DNA of 64,000 bases from Synaphobranchus kaupii (GCA_029718625.1 CM056388.1:22501-86500), one strand, 5' to 3'; positions 1 through 11,012 are shown, counted from the stretch's first letter. Translations and numbers: made by a program. Notes: a model not told the origin generated them from the letters alone.

Positions 1-971
1 GTGCGAACCCCAACCCAAAAGTGCGAACCCCAACCCAAAAGTGCGAACCCCAACCCAAAAGTGCGAACCCCAACCCAAAAGTGCGAACCCCAACCCAAAA
101 GTGCGAACCCCAACCCAAAAGTGCGAACCCCAACCCAAAAGTGCGAACCCCAACCCAAAAGTGCGAACCCCAACCCAAAAGTGCGAACCCCAACCCAAAA
201 GTGCGAACCCCAACCCAAAAGTGCGAACCCCAACCCAAAAGTGCGAACCCCAACCCAAAAGTGCGAACCCCAACCCAAAAGTGCGAACCCCAACCCAAAA
301 GTGCGAACCCCAACCCAAAAGTGCGAACCCCAACCCAAAAGTGCGAACCCCAACCCAAAAGTGCGAACCCCAACCCAAAAGTGCGAACCCCAACCCAAAA
401 GTGCGAACCCCAACCCAAAAGTGCGAACCCCAACCCAAAAGTGCGAACCCCAACCCAAAAGTGCGAACCCCAACCCAAAAGTGCGAACCCCAACCCAAAA
501 GTGCGAACCCCAACCCAAAAGTGCGAACCCCAACCCAAAAGTGCGAACCCCAACCCAAAAGTGCGAACCCCAACCCAAAAGTGCGAACCCCAACCCAAAA
601 GTGCGAACCCCAACCCAAAAGTGCGAACCCCAACCCAAAAGTGCGAACCCCAACCCAAAAGTGCGAACCCCAACCCAAAAGTGCGAACCCCAACCCAAAA
701 GTGCGAACCCCAACCCAAAAGTGCGAACCCCAACCCAAAAGTGCGAACCCCAACCCAAAAGTGCGAACCCCAACCCAAAAGTGCGAACCCCAACCCAAAA
801 GTGCGAACCCCAACCCAAAAGTGCGAACCCCAACCCAAAAGTGCGAACCCCAACCCAAAAGTGCGAACCCCAACCCAAAAGTGCGAACCCCAACCCAAAA
901 GTGCGAACCCCAACCCAAAAGTGCGAACCCCAACCCAAAAGTGCGAACCCCAACCCAAAAGTGCGAACCCC
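1..971. repeat. 20-bp tandem satellite, 48 full copies
   Basis: The unit gtgcgaaccccaacccaaaa repeats 48 times without a visible change from the window edge to 960, then breaks off after 11 bases of a 49th copy. The array continues beyond the window. Because 20 is not a multiple of 3 and the unit has no stop in any forward frame, it creates three long meaningless open frames. The minus strand reads GGG and GGGG runs in every unit, so it could form G-quadruplexes. The absence of divergence suggests recent expansion or homogenisation. Confidence 0.97.
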
Positions 972-1458
972 GTTAAAATGGCACCATCTTGTGGTCAAAA
1001 TGTGGTAGTACTGTTATATACAAGGATATGAGATGGCCAACTTCAAACTCTAATTAAACTTCATGGGGGGATTTAACCATCACCATTTTCACTGTGCATA
1101 TTTATAAATATATGAAGAAATAATAATCCAAGTCACAGCTTCTCATGTGTTTTCCCGCATAATTTATGCTAACAGATATTGGTGATTTTAAACATGTTTC
1201 AACCTCTCTTTTTCACTCCAGCTTTTCTGCAGCCCCGCAAGCAATTGTGGCCCCGGTTTATCTGTGTGCAAACCCAGTGCGTACGTTCTGAAGTGTGCCG
1301 GTGTCCCAGGTGCAGTGGTATGTATATTTTATGTCTCAGACTCAGGTCCCAGGGCCTCGTTGTCACGACTTTGGCCTGGTTCATATCTCAACACTTGTGA
1401 ATTGTAGTATCAGAATCCATGTCAAGAACTAGGCCCGTTACAGGTGTCGAGAATTTAC

Positions 1459-1532
1459 GGCAGATACAAGTCTTAAGGCCTCAGAGTGCGACCAGCAGCT
1501 GCAACAAGCCTTAAGACCGTCTGGAATCTGCC
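1459..1532. other. Imperfect inverted repeat (hairpin)
   Basis: Arms GGCAGAT (1459-1465) and ATCTGCC (1526-1532) enclose GTCTTAAGGC (1470-1479) and GCCTTAAGAC (1508-1517). This gives 7 + 10 paired bases with a 4/8-nt internal loop and a 28-nt apical loop. The size is in the range of a small structured RNA or a short foldback remnant. No Pol III box or flanking repeat identifies it. Confidence 0.5.
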
Positions 1533-1689
1533 CTGGGTGGATCCATGACCCAAAACCTCTGAAATCTGTGCCGTCCTAGGCTCATAATTGGTGAAATTGT
1601 GGCCACATGGCCAATAAAACTAACCGTTTGGTAAATAATGAAGAATTCAAAGACAAAGCAAATGATAACGATCCAAACCTGCATTGTGT

Positions 1690-2009
1690 TAAGGAAAAAA
1701 TTTAACTTGCGTTCAATTACCTAATTAGGAGCCTAATCACCTGAGTTGTTACTTCTTCTTTGTAATTGTTTGCAATATAACACAATGAGCATAATGAACA
1801 TGGGTTTTTTTTCTTCTTCATGGCATGCATAGCTATTGCTAACATAACGTGGCTTAAGAGAGTAAAGATTTTAAAGTGTTCTCTCTATACAATAAAAACA
1901 CCTAATTAAGAAAAAATAACAGCTTGTTAAAATTCTGGTATTGCAATTGTGGTTGGAACGAAAACCAGCATACACAGGGGTACTCCAGGACCAGGGTTGG
2001 GAACCACTG
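1690..2009 (-). repeat. Old dispersed repeat fragment
   Basis: On the minus strand the segment starts with CAGTGGTTCCCAACCCTGG followed by a TCCTGGAGTACCCCTGTG motif. It ends near 1700 in alternating TAATTAGG motifs. I recognise this head as common to an interspersed repeat found many times in fish genomes, but I cannot name the family. The internal part is diverged and the right boundary is approximate. Confidence 0.4.
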
Positions 2010-2096
2010 ATATAGAGGATACAAGAGTTTGGCAATCTCAACAAGCCTGCCAAGTTTGGTGATTCTAGGCCAAACCAGCTCACGGGAATTTTAGGT

Positions 2097-2126
2097 GAAA
2101 GGGGAGAAAAAAAGAAAAAAAAAGAA
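2097..2126 (+). repeat. Purine-rich (GA/A) low-complexity run
   Basis: Thirty bases of almost pure A with a few G. Simple low-complexity sequence with no further meaning visible. Confidence 0.7.
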
Positions 2127-4077
2127 TCTGAACAAAAACAATAGGGTACCAGCAGCTACGTCCCCTAATAAACAAGCAAACTGCTGGCTATTAGCTTTGC
2201 AGCTGCAATTACTGGGATTATTATAAATTGCTGTGTAGCATTCTCTGTGTGGTCTTTTCAGCAGGTGATCTGTTCGGTAGTGCAGCATCGTGTCATATGA
2301 CTCTATAAGATCTGGTTTGAGTTTGAGAGAGAGCATGTCTCTGACAGGAATTGTCTCTCATTGAAACTAGAGCAAGAGAACAAGATCTATGCAGATGCAG
2401 TCAGTAAATGTGGGCCATAGACTATATCTACTGCTGTCTTTCCTTACCAGCTCTGCTGATTAAATTATACTGAGTCAGCTCGGAGTCCATCCACAGGACT
2501 CGGACCAGTGGTTTTAAACGGACTTATCTTGCTGCAGACCTTCTCCAGTTGAGTAACAGAATCAGCAATAGCAGCAGAGTGTCTAGTTTTTGGTGTCAGA
2601 GCTAGTATTCATATCAAAGAATATGGCCATGCTTGGCACAAAATGGTGACGTTATCTGTCGTGCCACCTTTTCCAGGAGAGACGGATACCATCTAGGCGC
2701 CGGTGTGGTAGTGTTAGCTTTCACAGTGCGGGAGGCATGTCCACTCTACTGGACATGTACAGGCCTGCTACACATTTGTCTAGTACGACATTTCTATTTC
2801 TTCAGTGTGTGAAGCATCTCTGTCAGCTCTTGCAGTTGTAAATCTGAGTGTCAGTGTGACTATAAATACATAACCAATGCCTTTTTCTGCCTGAAATATT
2901 ATAGTGCAATGTGAGTGTGTGTATACATCACGTTCTGTACAGTTATTTGTAGTGTAATTGACCCCTGGTTCTGCGTAGGGTAACAAGATCTGAGAATGGC
3001 TGGTAGCTCACAGAACATAGCTAGCTATAGCTCAGCCCGCTCCTACACATTAACATCTCACACTTTTCTGACCAGACGTCTTCTACTCTTACTCTGAAAA
3101 AATACCATGCACTGTGTGCATCACAAGACTCCAAAAATGCATCCTCCTTTCCTCCACTACCACCTCCTCTCCTCCGGCCCCAGAAGCCGATCTTTGTGTC
3201 CTAATCTAATATTGCTGATTACATATTAATGGTTACATATTAATTAAATGACGCAAACCGCAATGTCAGGTACACTTTATGCTGTACGTGCAACTACTTG
3301 TACTTTTGCATACTTCCGGGTAGGAGATGAGTGGAGGTGAGGAGCGAGGAATATTGGGACTCACCCTCTGTGGTGCTAGCTGCTGGCAGCTACCCCATTG
3401 TTGATTTTCAACATGCATTTGTCTGTGTGATTCTGCATTTGTGAATGCACCCTGGTTTGCTCCTGCTCACGTCAACCAATCACATGCACACACTGGCTGT
3501 GTCACATGCACAGTGTGTGTAACATGTTTTGTGGTCTTCCTCAGTGAGGAGGGAATGAGAGTGGATTTTGTAGTAGTAAATTGGATAATTGCGGAACGGG
3601 ATTGAATGATTGAATGAGTGGTTGGTACTCATGGGGGAATTGATTGATTGAAGTGGGGACGCAAGGGGCTGGGTTTCCTGAGGGAATAAATGGAACGCAC
3701 CTGGAGTGAAAGGGGAGAATTGACGGAGGGTGAGCGAGAGAGGGTGGCTTGCCTCTGAGCTCCCGAAATGTTTGACAGTGTATTTCCTTTTCGTTTGGTT
3801 TATTAAGTTTGGTTAGCTTTTATTTCTGTGCGAATGTGTTGTGTTGTGTGTACGGTGGCGTACTGCAGAGCCGGTCAGTGCGACGGAGCCAGTGGAACCG
3901 GGGATATTGTGATGAGCTTTTGGTGGGGGAAACGACTTCCCCTAGACTGTAAAGAATGTGTTTGCGCCGTACTTGAGCACCAGCGTGCATGGATCCCAGA
4001 CCGGTGTGAGCGGGGAACTGAGTGGCAGAGGGTGTGTACGTCTCTCCCTTGCCTAGAGTCGGTGTCCTGTGGCGTGA

Positions 4078-4577
4078 NNNNNNNNNNNNNNNNNNNNNNN
4101 NNNNNNNNNNNNNNNNNNNNNNNNNNNNNNNNNNNNNNNNNNNNNNNNNNNNNNNNNNNNNNNNNNNNNNNNNNNNNNNNNNNNNNNNNNNNNNNNNNNN
4201 NNNNNNNNNNNNNNNNNNNNNNNNNNNNNNNNNNNNNNNNNNNNNNNNNNNNNNNNNNNNNNNNNNNNNNNNNNNNNNNNNNNNNNNNNNNNNNNNNNNN
4301 NNNNNNNNNNNNNNNNNNNNNNNNNNNNNNNNNNNNNNNNNNNNNNNNNNNNNNNNNNNNNNNNNNNNNNNNNNNNNNNNNNNNNNNNNNNNNNNNNNNN
4401 NNNNNNNNNNNNNNNNNNNNNNNNNNNNNNNNNNNNNNNNNNNNNNNNNNNNNNNNNNNNNNNNNNNNNNNNNNNNNNNNNNNNNNNNNNNNNNNNNNNN
4501 NNNNNNNNNNNNNNNNNNNNNNNNNNNNNNNNNNNNNNNNNNNNNNNNNNNNNNNNNNNNNNNNNNNNNNNNNNNNN
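4078..4577. other. Assembly gap of exactly 500 N
   Basis: A round-number N block of the kind scaffolding programs insert. Sequence to the right starts inside a B-to-C spacer of the 5S array, while sequence to the left shows no 5S unit. The true edge of the array is therefore hidden or lies elsewhere. Confidence 0.98.
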
Positions 4578-4731
4578 CACAATGATGATAATTAAACGTA
4601 TCCTAATTATGCAGTCGATAACATGCACTCTCGTAATTGTGCTCTTTTGACCGCGTTGATAAACAGAATTAAGCGGAACCGGCGTTTGAAATTTAGAAAC
4701 AATTTAACCCGGGTCAGCTCATTTCACCTTT

Positions 4732-4768
4732 GCTCACGGCCATCCCACACTGAAAAGGCCCGAACCCG
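4732..4768 (+). pseudogene. Truncated 5S stub (type C)
   Basis: First stub after the gap. It keeps 5S positions 1-37 only and has no internal control region. Confidence 0.85.
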
Positions 4769-4844
4769 AGCTGTATTGTGATAGCGCATTTTCAAAACTC
4801 GTGTCATCGATTGCAGTGCGCATTAGGTGTAAACGACAATTCGG

Positions 4845-4930
4845 CAGCTCAGAGCACCTAGTCCTCAAGAGATCCGCTAGCCTCAGCCTTTCAGTAGCTT
4901 GGATGACAGGCTCACGCCACCGCGCCCAGC
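4845..4930 (-). ncRNA. 7SL (SRP RNA) Alu-domain segment
   Basis: Copy of the segment described at 11720-11805. This one has a 2-nt loss in the sequence between it and the 5S stub. Confidence 0.7.
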
Positions 4931-5596
4931 GAAAGCCGAATGGCATTTTATTGCTTTTCTAGAAAGCAGTGTTGTGACGTCAAATAGGCATCAGTCTGAT
5001 TCTCTGCGCAACGTTCCCTAGAGTGGTAGGCTATAAATAGGCAGAGGAAACAAGGTCAACAAGAAAACAGCAAACATTAGGTCAATCGTTAGCCGACAGC
5101 AACGTGAAGTGAAATAAAAATAATAATAACGGGAGATTTTGCAAAAACAAAGCAGAAACTAAATAAGCCCCTCTTCAGTCTGACCGAAGCTAAACGAAAA
5201 TCGAAATAAAAATAGAAAAGTAAGTAAAAGCAAACCTACTTAAAATTCAAAGTTATTCTGACAGGTTCGTTAATTTAGCTAAACCAGCAGCCAATCTATG
5301 CCTATAAATGAACATTTTGTTGTTAATATGAGTTCTGTAACTTATTAAATTGAGTTTGCAGGAAAAGATAATTCTGAATAGAAACCGCTTGACGTGCCTT
5401 TACGCATGAATCCAAACACACATAGATTTTGATTGTACCAAAGAACAAATTCAGATAAGGAAAATGACTAATTATGCAGTCGACAATATGCACTCTCGTT
5501 ATTGTGCTCCTTTGACCGCGTTGATAAGCAAAATAAAGCGGAACCGGCGGTTGAAGTTTAGAAATAATTTAACCCGGGTCAGCTCCGGTCACCTTC

Positions 5597-5714
5597 GCTC
5601 ACGGCCATACCACACTGAAAATGCCCGAACTCGTCTGATCTCGGAAGCCAAGCAGTGTAGGGCTTGGTTAGTACTTGGATGGGAGACCGCCTGGGAATAC
5701 TAGGTGCTGTAAGC
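5597..5714 (+). rRNA. 5S rRNA: 5S rRNA, type A (unit 1)
   Basis: 118 nt, reference type A sequence. This unit carries the LTR-like insertion downstream and is otherwise the counterpart of the unit at 19403 (offset 13,806). Confidence 0.95.
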
Positions 5715-5958
5715 ATTTTTAAAAGTTTTGTTTTCCGTTTTCGCACGCGATGGGGCTGTTCGCCGAGGTAAAAGGTGGAAACTATCACTGTATTATTCAC
5801 AATGATGATAATTAAACGTCTTCGTATCCTAATTATGCAGTGGACAATATTCACTCTCGTAATTTTGCTCCTTTGACCGCGTTGATAAGCAAAATTAAAC
5901 GGAACCGGCGGTTGACGTTTAGAAACAATTTAACCCGGGTCAGCTCAGGGGCAACTTC

Positions 5959-6075
5959 GCTCACGGCCATACACACTGAAAGAGCCCGAACTCGTCCGAT
6001 CTCGGAAGCCAAACAGTGTAGGGCCTGGTTAGTACTTGGATGGGAGACCGCCTGGGAATACTAGGTGCTGTAAGC
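5959..6075 (+). rRNA. 5S rRNA: 5S rRNA, type B (unit 1), 1-nt deletion
   Basis: 117 nt. One C is missing in the ATACCAC stretch near position 14, on the 5' side of helix II. An extra G lies just upstream. This may be non-functional. Confidence 0.9.
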
Positions 6076-6312
6076 ATTTTTAAAAGTTTTGTTTTCCGTT
6101 TTCGCACGCGATGGGGCTGTTCGCCGAGGTAAAAGGTGGAAACTATCACTGTATTATTCACAATGATGATAATTAAACGTATCCTAATTATGCAGTCGAT
6201 AATATGCACTCTCGTAATTGTGCTCCTTTGACCGCGTTGATAAACAGAATTAAGCGGAACCGGCGTTTGAAATTTAGAAACAATTTAACCCGGGTCAGCT
6301 CATTTCACCTTT

Positions 6313-6349
6313 GCTCACGGCCATCCCACACTGAAAAGGCCCGAACCCG
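6313..6349 (+). pseudogene. Truncated 5S stub (type C)
   Basis: Unit 1 stub, joined to the 7SL segment at 6428. Confidence 0.85.
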
Positions 6350-6427
6350 AGCTGTATTGTGATAGCGCATTTTCAAAACTCAAGTGTCATCGATTGCAGT
6401 GCGCATTAGGTGTAAACGACAATTCGG

Positions 6428-6513
6428 CAGCTCAGAACACTTAGTCCTCAAGAGATCCGCTAGCCTCAGCCTTTCAGTAGCTTGGATGACAGGCTCACGC
6501 CACCGCGCCCAGC
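6428..6513 (-). ncRNA. 7SL Alu-domain segment
   Basis: Carries a private change (aacactt in place of gcaccta, plus strand) near its 3' end. Part of this change is shared with the copy at 20234. Confidence 0.7.
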
Positions 6514-6921
6514 GAAAGCCGAATGGCATTTTATTGCTTTTCTAGAAAGCAGTGTTGTGACGTCAAATAGGCATCAGTCTGATTCTCTGCGCAACGTTCC
6601 CTAGAGTGGTAGGCTATAAATAGGCAGAGGAAACAAGGTCAACAAGAAAACAGCAAAACATTAGGTCAATCGTTAGCCGACAGCAACGTGAAGTGAAATA
6701 AAAATAATAATAACGGGAGATTTTGCAAAAACAAAGCAGAAACTAAATAAGCCCCTCTTCAGTCTGACCGAAGCTAAACGAAAATCGAAATAAAAATAGA
6801 AAAGTAAGTAAAAGCAAACCTACTTAAAATTCAAAGTTATTCTGACAGGTTCGTTAATTTAGCTAAACCAGCAGCCAATCTATGCCTATAAATGAACATT
6901 TTGTTGTTAATATGAGTTCTG

Positions 6922-9040
6922 TGTAGGAGGGGAATCAAAGTGTGACTCAGGAAAGGCTGCCATTTGTGAGGAGCCCGAGAACGGTGCTCGTCATAAACTT
7001 TAAAGGACCAGAGAGCTGTGTGATAAAACAATGGACTCTCTAGACTTCCTACAGGGGGGTTCAACCCATCTGTTCTAAAGGATGTCCTCACCTGGGAAAG
7101 GACTGTGATAAGTGAAGACTGGACTATGTCATGGGTGTGAAAGTGTGTTAATGGCATTTATGGCACAGGGGTCGTGGCGCAAGGAATGTCCTACCCGACC
7201 ATCTGTGACCTTTTCCACTTTGATCCTTCGAGCCTCACACGTGACTACGGACAATACCACAGTGCCCTCAGGCTGACACCTCAGTTCATTGCACCCCCTT
7301 CTCTCCTGGATTAAGACTCAGTTTAAATGGTCAACAGACCTGTAAAACTTACTAACATTGCACATGTGATTCTTATATTGTTACATTATGTCCTTATGTA
7401 GTAGTAACAGGAATTGCATGTAAAATGGTTCATCAGAAGGGAATTTTCATGACAACTGCAACATAATAATATTTAATCTGGTAATAATAATCATAATGGT
7501 AAGCTGTTTGGTATGGATGTAATCCAGTAAAATCCAGGAATCAAATGAGATACATTTCATACCAAATGGAGTTTAATAAAATATAGTTCCAATCACTCTG
7601 TAAAACTGTAACACTGGAATGTCCTCTCTGGTAATCAACTCCTTTTCCCTTCACCTTACTCAGCAGCGGTGGGGGTTTAGATTCCCGATTCGACCACACC
7701 TCCAGGTTAATTTATGCAGGATTTGGCTTAAAAGAAAGGGAGACACACTTATCTGGGAGCATCGTAACCGATCTCCCACACCATGCAGATTGTGTATTTT
7801 GGGTAAGGAGCATCGTATCCGATCTCCCACACCATGCAGATTGTGTATTTTGGGTAAGGGAGCATCGTATCCGATCTCCCACACCATGCAGACTGTGTAT
7901 TTTGGGTAAGGAGGATCGTAACCGATCTCCCACACCATGCAGATTGTGTGCATACTCTATGTGTCTGTGTTTGGAGAATCGTAACTGATCTCCCACACAG
8001 TGCAGATTATGTATGTATGTGTGTGTGTAGTTAAAGCAGGGCCGGGTAAGATATTTACTCTGTGTTTTCTATTATTAATTTGTATGTTTTGTAATTGTTC
8101 TAATTTTAAGATAATGACCTACCTGCCTGTGAATAAATTTCTTATTATTTTAACTTGCGTGGTCTCCATGACTCTAATCCATTTTCTATCTTTTCAGCCT
8201 AAATTACGACTGAATACTCGGGGAAAATTCTGACCAATGACCAACTGATCAGTGGCGGGGTACAGAAAGTGGAGATTCTAAGTTGGTAGGCGGCTAAGGT
8301 CGGTCATTAACGGGTTTAGTGAATGTACGGCTCTGGGAATTTGACATGGTGAGCCCATGGACGTTTTTACGTCGGTTCTTGTCAAATTCGCCTTAAGGAG
8401 CCCATTTAGTGCGCGCTAACCTGGGCTCGCAACTATCGATGTAAAATATAATACATGTATTGTGTTAGCCAGACCCCAACCTCTGAGTTTCTCCACCGAA
8501 CCGAGATTCGGCAATAGTGTTAATCCCGGGAGCATATATTGAGTAATGGTGGCATACAAGGATGAGTCGAGTGTAAACACTCTGAGCTTCACGCAGGATT
8601 AAAGTAAAATTCTAAATTATATTTTATATGGTTAAGAGTAAACCAATTGTAACTGTTACGCTTACGGTTTGTGGTCATAGATCTATTCGATGTGTTGTTC
8701 AGCTCCTGTGTGAGTGTTCTAATGCTCCCATTAGAATATTGCATTTGGACGATAAGTTGGATATATCCGTGATGACACCATGGCCCCGTTTACGAACGGA
8801 GATTATAAGAATCGTACTGATCCGTTTCAGGCCAGTTTTAAGCGGGATATGGAGCAGCGCATTCATATCTGACTCGTGGCGACGGACTCAGTATTTTCTT
8901 AAATGTACTTATAATATATACATGACCGGAGAATAAATCACTGAACTATTTTTATTGACATCACAACAGCAAAGGAAAAAACATATTTGCTCCTTCCCCT
9001 CCAGCTATTCCCTCATTGGTCTAGCTGTGCGGGTTCTACA
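6922..9040. mobile_element. LTR-like insertion, probably a solo LTR
   Basis: Interrupts the long spacer of unit 1 between gagttctg and taacttatt, which are contiguous in every other unit. The insert begins TGTAGGA and ends TTCTACA, the TG...CA ends of an LTR, and is flanked by a 4-bp duplication TCTG (6918-6921 and 9041-9044). An AATAAA lies about 110 bp before the right end. No primer-binding site, polypurine tract, reverse transcriptase, integrase or second LTR is visible, so a solo LTR or a very reduced element fits best. A 4-bp duplication is typical of several retrovirus-like groups. At 2,119 bp it is long for an LTR. The counterpart unit at 19403-20986 lacks it. Confidence 0.6.
7757..8012. 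repeat. ~51-bp minisatellite inside the LTR-like insert
   Basis: Five copies built on ATCGTAACCGATCTCCCAC start near 7757, 7808, 7860, 7911 and 7974. The first four are 51-52 bp apart and the last is a 63-bp, more diverged unit ending in a short TATG/TG run. Confidence 0.85.
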
Positions 9041-9303
9041 TCTGTAACTTATTAAATTGAGTTTGCAGGAAAAGATAATTCTGAATAGAAACCGCTTGAC
9101 GTGCCTTTACGCATGAATCCAAACACACATAGATTTTGATTGTACCAAAGAACAAATTCAGATAAGGAAAATGACTAATTATGCAGTCGACAATATGCAC
9201 TCTCGTTATTGTGCTCCTTTGACCGCGTTGATAAGCAAAATAAAGCGGAACCGGCGGTTGAAGTTTAGAAATAATTTAACCCGGGTCAGCTCCGGTCACC
9301 TTC

Positions 9304-9414
9304 GCTCACGGCCATACCACACTGAAAATGCCCGATCTCGTCTGATCTCGGAAGCCAAGCAGTGTAGGGCTTGGTTAGTACTTGGATGGGAGACCGCCTA
9401 TAGGTGCTGTAAGC
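9304..9414 (+). rRNA. 5S rRNA: 5S rRNA type A with 7-nt deletion (probable pseudogene)
   Basis: 111 nt. About positions 97-103 are lost, removing the base of helix IV and the end of box C. Position 33 is T, the usual vertebrate base, unlike other copies here. The same lesion occurs at 20986. Confidence 0.88.
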
Positions 9415-9658
9415 ATTTTTAAAAGTTTTTGTTTTCCGTTTTCGCACGCGATGGGGCTGTTCGCCGAGGTAAAAGGTGGAAACTATCACTGTATTATTCA
9501 CAATGATGATAATTAAACGTCTTCGTATCCTAATTATGCAGTGGACAATATTCACTCTCGTAATTTTGCTCCTTTGACCGCGTTGATAAGCAAAATTAAA
9601 CGGAACCGGCGGTTGACGTTTAGAAACAATTTAACCCGGGTCAGCTCAGGGCAACTTC

Positions 9659-9776
9659 GCTCACGGCCATACCACACTGAAAGAGCCCGAACTCGTCCGA
9701 TCTCGGAAGCCAAACAGTGTAGGGCCTGGTTAGTACTTGGATGGGAGACCGCCTGGGAATACTAGGTGCTGTAAGC
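9659..9776 (+). rRNA. 5S rRNA: 5S rRNA, type B (unit 2)
   Basis: 118 nt. No change noticed from the type B reference at 11250. Confidence 0.95.
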
Positions 9777-10013
9777 ATTTTTAAAAGTTTTGTTTTCCGT
9801 TTTCGCACGCGATGGGGCTGTTCGCCGAGGTAAAAGGTGGAAACTATCACTGTATTATTCACAATGATGATAATTAAACGTATCCTAATTATGCAGTCGA
9901 TAATATGCACTCTCGTAATTGTGCTCCTTTGACCGCGTTGATAAACAGAATTAAGCGGAACCGGCGTTTGAAATTTAGAAACAATTTAACCCGGGTCAGC
10001 TCATTTCACCTTT

Positions 10014-10050
10014 GCTCACGGCCATCCCACACTGAAAAGGCCCGAACCCG
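10014..10050 (+). pseudogene. Truncated 5S stub (type C)
   Basis: Unit 2 stub. Confidence 0.85.
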
Positions 10051-10128
10051 AGCTGTATTGTGATAGCGCATTTTCAAAACTCAAGTGTCATCGATTGCAG
10101 TGCGCATTAGGTGTAAACGACAATTCGG

Positions 10129-10213
10129 CAGCTCAGAGCACCTGTCCTCAAGCGATCCGCTAGCCTCAGCCTTTCAGTAGCTTGGATGACAGGCTCACGC
10201 CATCGCGCCCAGC
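10129..10213 (-). ncRNA. 7SL Alu-domain segment
   Basis: 85-nt form ending (plus strand) in cctgtcctcaagcg, as in units from 27.6 kb onwards. A private ccatcgcg change is shared with the copy at 21810. Confidence 0.7.
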
Positions 10214-10853
10214 GAAAGCCGAATGGCATTTTATTGCTTTTCTAGAAAGCAGTGTTGTGACGTCAAATAGGCATCAGTCTGATTCTCTGCGCAACGTTCC
10301 CTAGAGTGGTAGGCTATAAATAGGCAGAGGAAACAAGGTCAACAAGGTCAACAAGAAAACAGCAAACATTAGGTCAATCGTTAGCCGACAGCAACGTGAA
10401 GTGAAATAAAAATAATAATAACGGGAGATTTTGCAAAAACAAAGCAGAAACTAAATAAGCCCCTCTTCAGTCTGACCGAAGCTAAACGAAAATCGAAATA
10501 AAAATAGAAAAGTAAGTAAAAGCAAACCTACTTAAAATTCAAAGTTATTCTGACAGGTTCGTTAATTTAGCTAAACCAGCAGCCAATCTATGCCTATAAA
10601 TGAACATTTTGTTGTTAATATGAGTTCTGTAACTTATTAAATTGAGTTTGCAGGAAAAGATAATTCTGAATAGAAACCGCTTGACGTGCCTTTACGCATG
10701 AATCCAAACACACATAGATTTTGATTGTACCAAAGAACAAATTCAGATAAGGAAAATGACTAATTATGCAGTCGACAATATGCACTCTCGTTATTGTGCT
10801 CCTTTGACCGCGTTGATAAGCAAAATAAAGCGGAACCGGCGGTTGAAGTTTAG

Positions 10854-10863
10854 AAATAATTTA
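10854..10863 (+). promoter_or_regulatory. A/T-rich upstream element of type A 5S gene
   Basis: AAATAATTTA at -35 to -26 of the reference gene. An equivalent AATTTAA lies at the same place before type B and type C copies. Many fish 5S genes have a TATA-like element near -30. Here the position, not the exact sequence, supports the call. Confidence 0.5.
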
Positions 10864-10888
10864 ACCCGGGTCAGCTCCGGTCACCTTC

Positions 10889-11006
10889 GCTCACGGCCAT
10901 ACCACACTGAAAATGCCCGAACTCGTCTGATCTCGGAAGCCAAGCAGTGTAGGGCTTGGTTAGTACTTGGATGGGAGACCGCCTGGGAATACTAGGTGCT
11001 GTAAGC
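10889..11006 (+). rRNA. 5S rRNA: 5S rRNA, type A (unit 3, reference copy)
   Basis: 5S rRNA is the small RNA of the large ribosomal subunit, made by Pol III with TFIIIA. The 118 nt from GCTCACGGCC to CTGTAAGC align to vertebrate 5S without indels. Box C (80-97, TGGATGGGAGACCGCCTG) is intact. Box A (50-64) carries changes at 53, 60 and 63. C18-G60 of helix II is replaced by A18-U60, a compensatory pair, and U105 still pairs with G70 by wobble. C4 opposes A115, one mismatch in helix I. Type A differs from type B at 25, 26, 40, 56 and 68. It is followed by a T5 run. The start is placed by helix I pairing with the 3' end. Confidence 0.96.
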
Positions 11007-11007
11007 A

Positions 11008-11012
11008 TTTTT
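11008..11012 (+). terminator. Pol III T5 terminator
   Basis: TTTTT two bases after the AAGC end of the gene, backed by TTTT at 11018-11021 and 11023-11026. The same arrangement follows nearly all 5S copies of the array. Confidence 0.85.

Larger units (their letters stand above)
972..4077. other. Left flank, no gene recognised
   Basis: This 3.1-kb stretch is AT-rich apart from its last few hundred bases. I see no convincing exon, RNA gene or promoter. Open frames are short, lack coding character and do not form a splice-consistent set. It holds one dispersed repeat fragment, one hairpin and one purine run, listed separately. It is separated from the 5S array by an assembly gap, so it may not be its true neighbour. 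Confidence 0.6.

Noticed and set aside
1..971. Telomere
   Set aside because: The motif is not TTAGGG. It only shares G-rich runs on one strand and passes into ordinary sequence at 972.
1..1031. Three overlapping 311-336 codon open frames with a repeating PNPK/RTPTQK peptide
   Set aside because: They follow from a stop-free 20-bp satellite whose length is not a multiple of 3, so all forward frames are open. No start context, codon bias or non-repeat domain supports coding.
1199..1400. Possible exon with a pyrimidine-rich acceptor near 1215
   Set aside because: No recognisable protein family, no partner exons, and open frames on both strands of similar quality.
8250..8290. Primer-binding-site-like TGGCGGGG after an internal AATAAA
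   Set aside because: The sequence does not continue as a tRNA 3'-end complement, and no second LTR copy is found, so I kept a solo-LTR interpretation.
8780..8872. 30-codon ORF with a good initiation context inside the LTR-like insert
   Set aside because: Too short to judge, no recognised domain, and no downstream retroviral frame follows it.
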